Source: Ponticoccus alexandrii
GTDB taxonomy: Bacteria > Pseudomonadota > Alphaproteobacteria > Rhodobacterales > Rhodobacteraceae
Direction of reading: 5' to 3'
Assembly (NCBI RefSeq): GCF_016806125.1
Contig: NZ_CP047166.1
Coordinates: 1,922,001 to 1,986,000 of the forward strand
Length of the DNA stretch: 64,000 nucleotides
Below are positions 63,344 to 64,000 of this stretch, one piece after another. The position numbers and the translations under genes are program-made. The notes under the pieces were generated by a model. The model had not been told where the DNA came from. It searched no databases and saw only the letters and a list, made by a program, of their open reading frames with translations. Position 1 is the stretch's first letter. Each line of letters starts with the position of its first letter.

Positions 63344-64000
63344 ATGCCCGATACGCCCAAACCCGGAGTGCCCGAACTGGGGCCCGTATCGCCCGCGCTT
63401 CTGCGCGAAGCTCTGAGCCGTGGCTGGCGCAATCTGGTCCGGGCGCCGGGCTATGCGGTTCTCTTCGCGGGATTCTACGTTGCGGCGGGCTGGCTCATGA
63501 CACTGGTGACATGGGCAACGGGGCAAAGCTACTGGCTGATCTTCGCGGCCATCGGCTTTCCGCTTTTCGCCCCCTTCGCCGCCGTGGGATTCTATGACAT
63601 CAGCCGCAGGCTGGAACAGGGATGCCCGCTGGAGCCGGGCCAGATCCTGTCTGTCGTGGCGCGCCAGTCGAAGCGGCAACTGCCCTCGATCAGCGCCATC
63701 ATCATCGTGGTCTTTCTGTTCTGGTTCTTCCTTGCCCACATGATTTTTGCGCTTTTCCTCGGACTGTCGGTGATGACCAACGTCTCCAGCAGCTTCCAGA
63801 TCTACCTGACCGCAAACGGCCTGACGATGCTGACGGTCGGAACCGCTGTGGGCGCGGGCTTTTCCGTTCTGCTCTACATGATCACGGTGCTGTCCCTGCC
63901 GCTGCTTCTGGACCGCGAGGTCGATTTCGTCACCGCGATGGTGACTTCGTTCCAATACGTGCAGGCTCATCCCGTCACCATGCTGGGCTGGGGAGCCTTC
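63344..64000 (+). CDS. DUF2189-family integral membrane protein (partial, runs off the window)
   Basis: The frame opens at ATG 63344 and continues to the last base, 219 codons, with no stop. The product starts with a short polar segment ([19 protein letters not shown]), then has at least four or five membrane helices ([53 protein letters not shown], and more). This matches DUF2189 membrane proteins of alphaproteobacteria, sometimes annotated as cytochrome c oxidase subunit-like, although no heme ligand is evident. The C-terminus is outside the window. Role unknown. Confidence 0.85.
   Translation, partial: MPDTPKPGVPELGPVSPALLREALSRGWRNLVRAPGYAVLFAGFYVAAGWLMTLVTWATGQSYWLIFAAIGFPLFAPFAAVGFYDISRRLEQGCPLEPGQILSVVARQSKRQLPSISAIIIVVFLFWFFLAHMIFALFLGLSVMTNVSSSFQIYLTANGLTMLTVGTAVGAGFSVLLYMITVLSLPLLLDREVDFVTAMVTSFQYVQAHPVTMLGWGAF

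Overview
The window is a gene-dense, visibly GC-rich stretch of chromosome from an alphaproteobacterium, most likely a roseobacter-type member of the Rhodobacteraceae. The grounds are the gene set: ALAS-type hemA with an Fnr-like site, a B12-dependent ribonucleotide reductase (nrdJ) as the only ribonucleotide reductase seen here, a stand-alone methyl-tetrahydrofolate methyltransferase in an operon with a MetF-like protein, fabI beside pdxH, a two-domain cold-shock protein, and a recurrent intergenic repeat ending in GGTATTT..AAAGAAG. No photosynthesis genes, prophage, transposase, integrase, CRISPR array or rRNA operon was seen. The genus cannot be fixed from the sequence alone.

Layout. 1-3.4 kb: end of purM, purN, rnd, a small lipoprotein and sufE. 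3.4-9.8 kb: a minus-strand run HxlR regulator, aminotransferase, ppiD-like chaperone, trpE, with a qorB-like oxidoreductase divergent from the regulator. 10-15 kb: gpt, two LysE exporters and fabI on minus; pdxH, double cold-shock protein, DUF192 protein and tRNA-Pro(TGG) on plus. 15.3-17.2 kb: a secreted protein with an autotransporter-like barrel. 17.2-22.6 kb: a 755-base regulatory region with paired NrdR boxes and DnaA boxes, nrdJ, a small gene, then a degenerate 30-bp tandem array. 22.6-31 kb: YitT, icd, a gene with an in-frame amber codon, a six-helix chemoreceptor, an MFS exporter, a DsbA-like protein, an acyl-CoA ligase and an XRE-cupin regulator. 31-38 kb: mfd, then the minus operon Virulence_fact / MetF-like / HAD / methyl-THF methyltransferase. 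38-46.8 kb: a frameshifted sulfotransferase, ppx, rlmE, a lipoprotein, carnitine dehydrogenase-thioesterase, glycerate kinase, and sulfotransferase and glycosyltransferase genes. 47-53.4 kb: M20 peptidase, hemA, a RodZ-like protein with a duplicated C-terminal domain, and ispG. 53.4-64 kb: a periplasmic thiol/protease cluster, an aminotransferase, N-acetylmuramoyl-L-alanine amidase, PBP1A, prfB, and the start of a DUF2189 membrane protein.

Most genes are core metabolism or envelope housekeeping. Recurrent themes are B12 and one-carbon metabolism (nrdJ, methyltransferase operon), envelope quality control (PpiD, DsbA, BepA-like protease, amidase, PBP1A, RodZ-like) and structured 3' ends. The strongest unexplained signals are non-coding: a six-copy family of hairpin-plus-tail elements mostly placed just after genes in the same orientation, an 11-unit 30-bp minisatellite after nrdJ, and tandem palindrome arrays after ispG and prfB. 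Two genes carry single-site lesions: a G7-tract frameshift and an amber codon.
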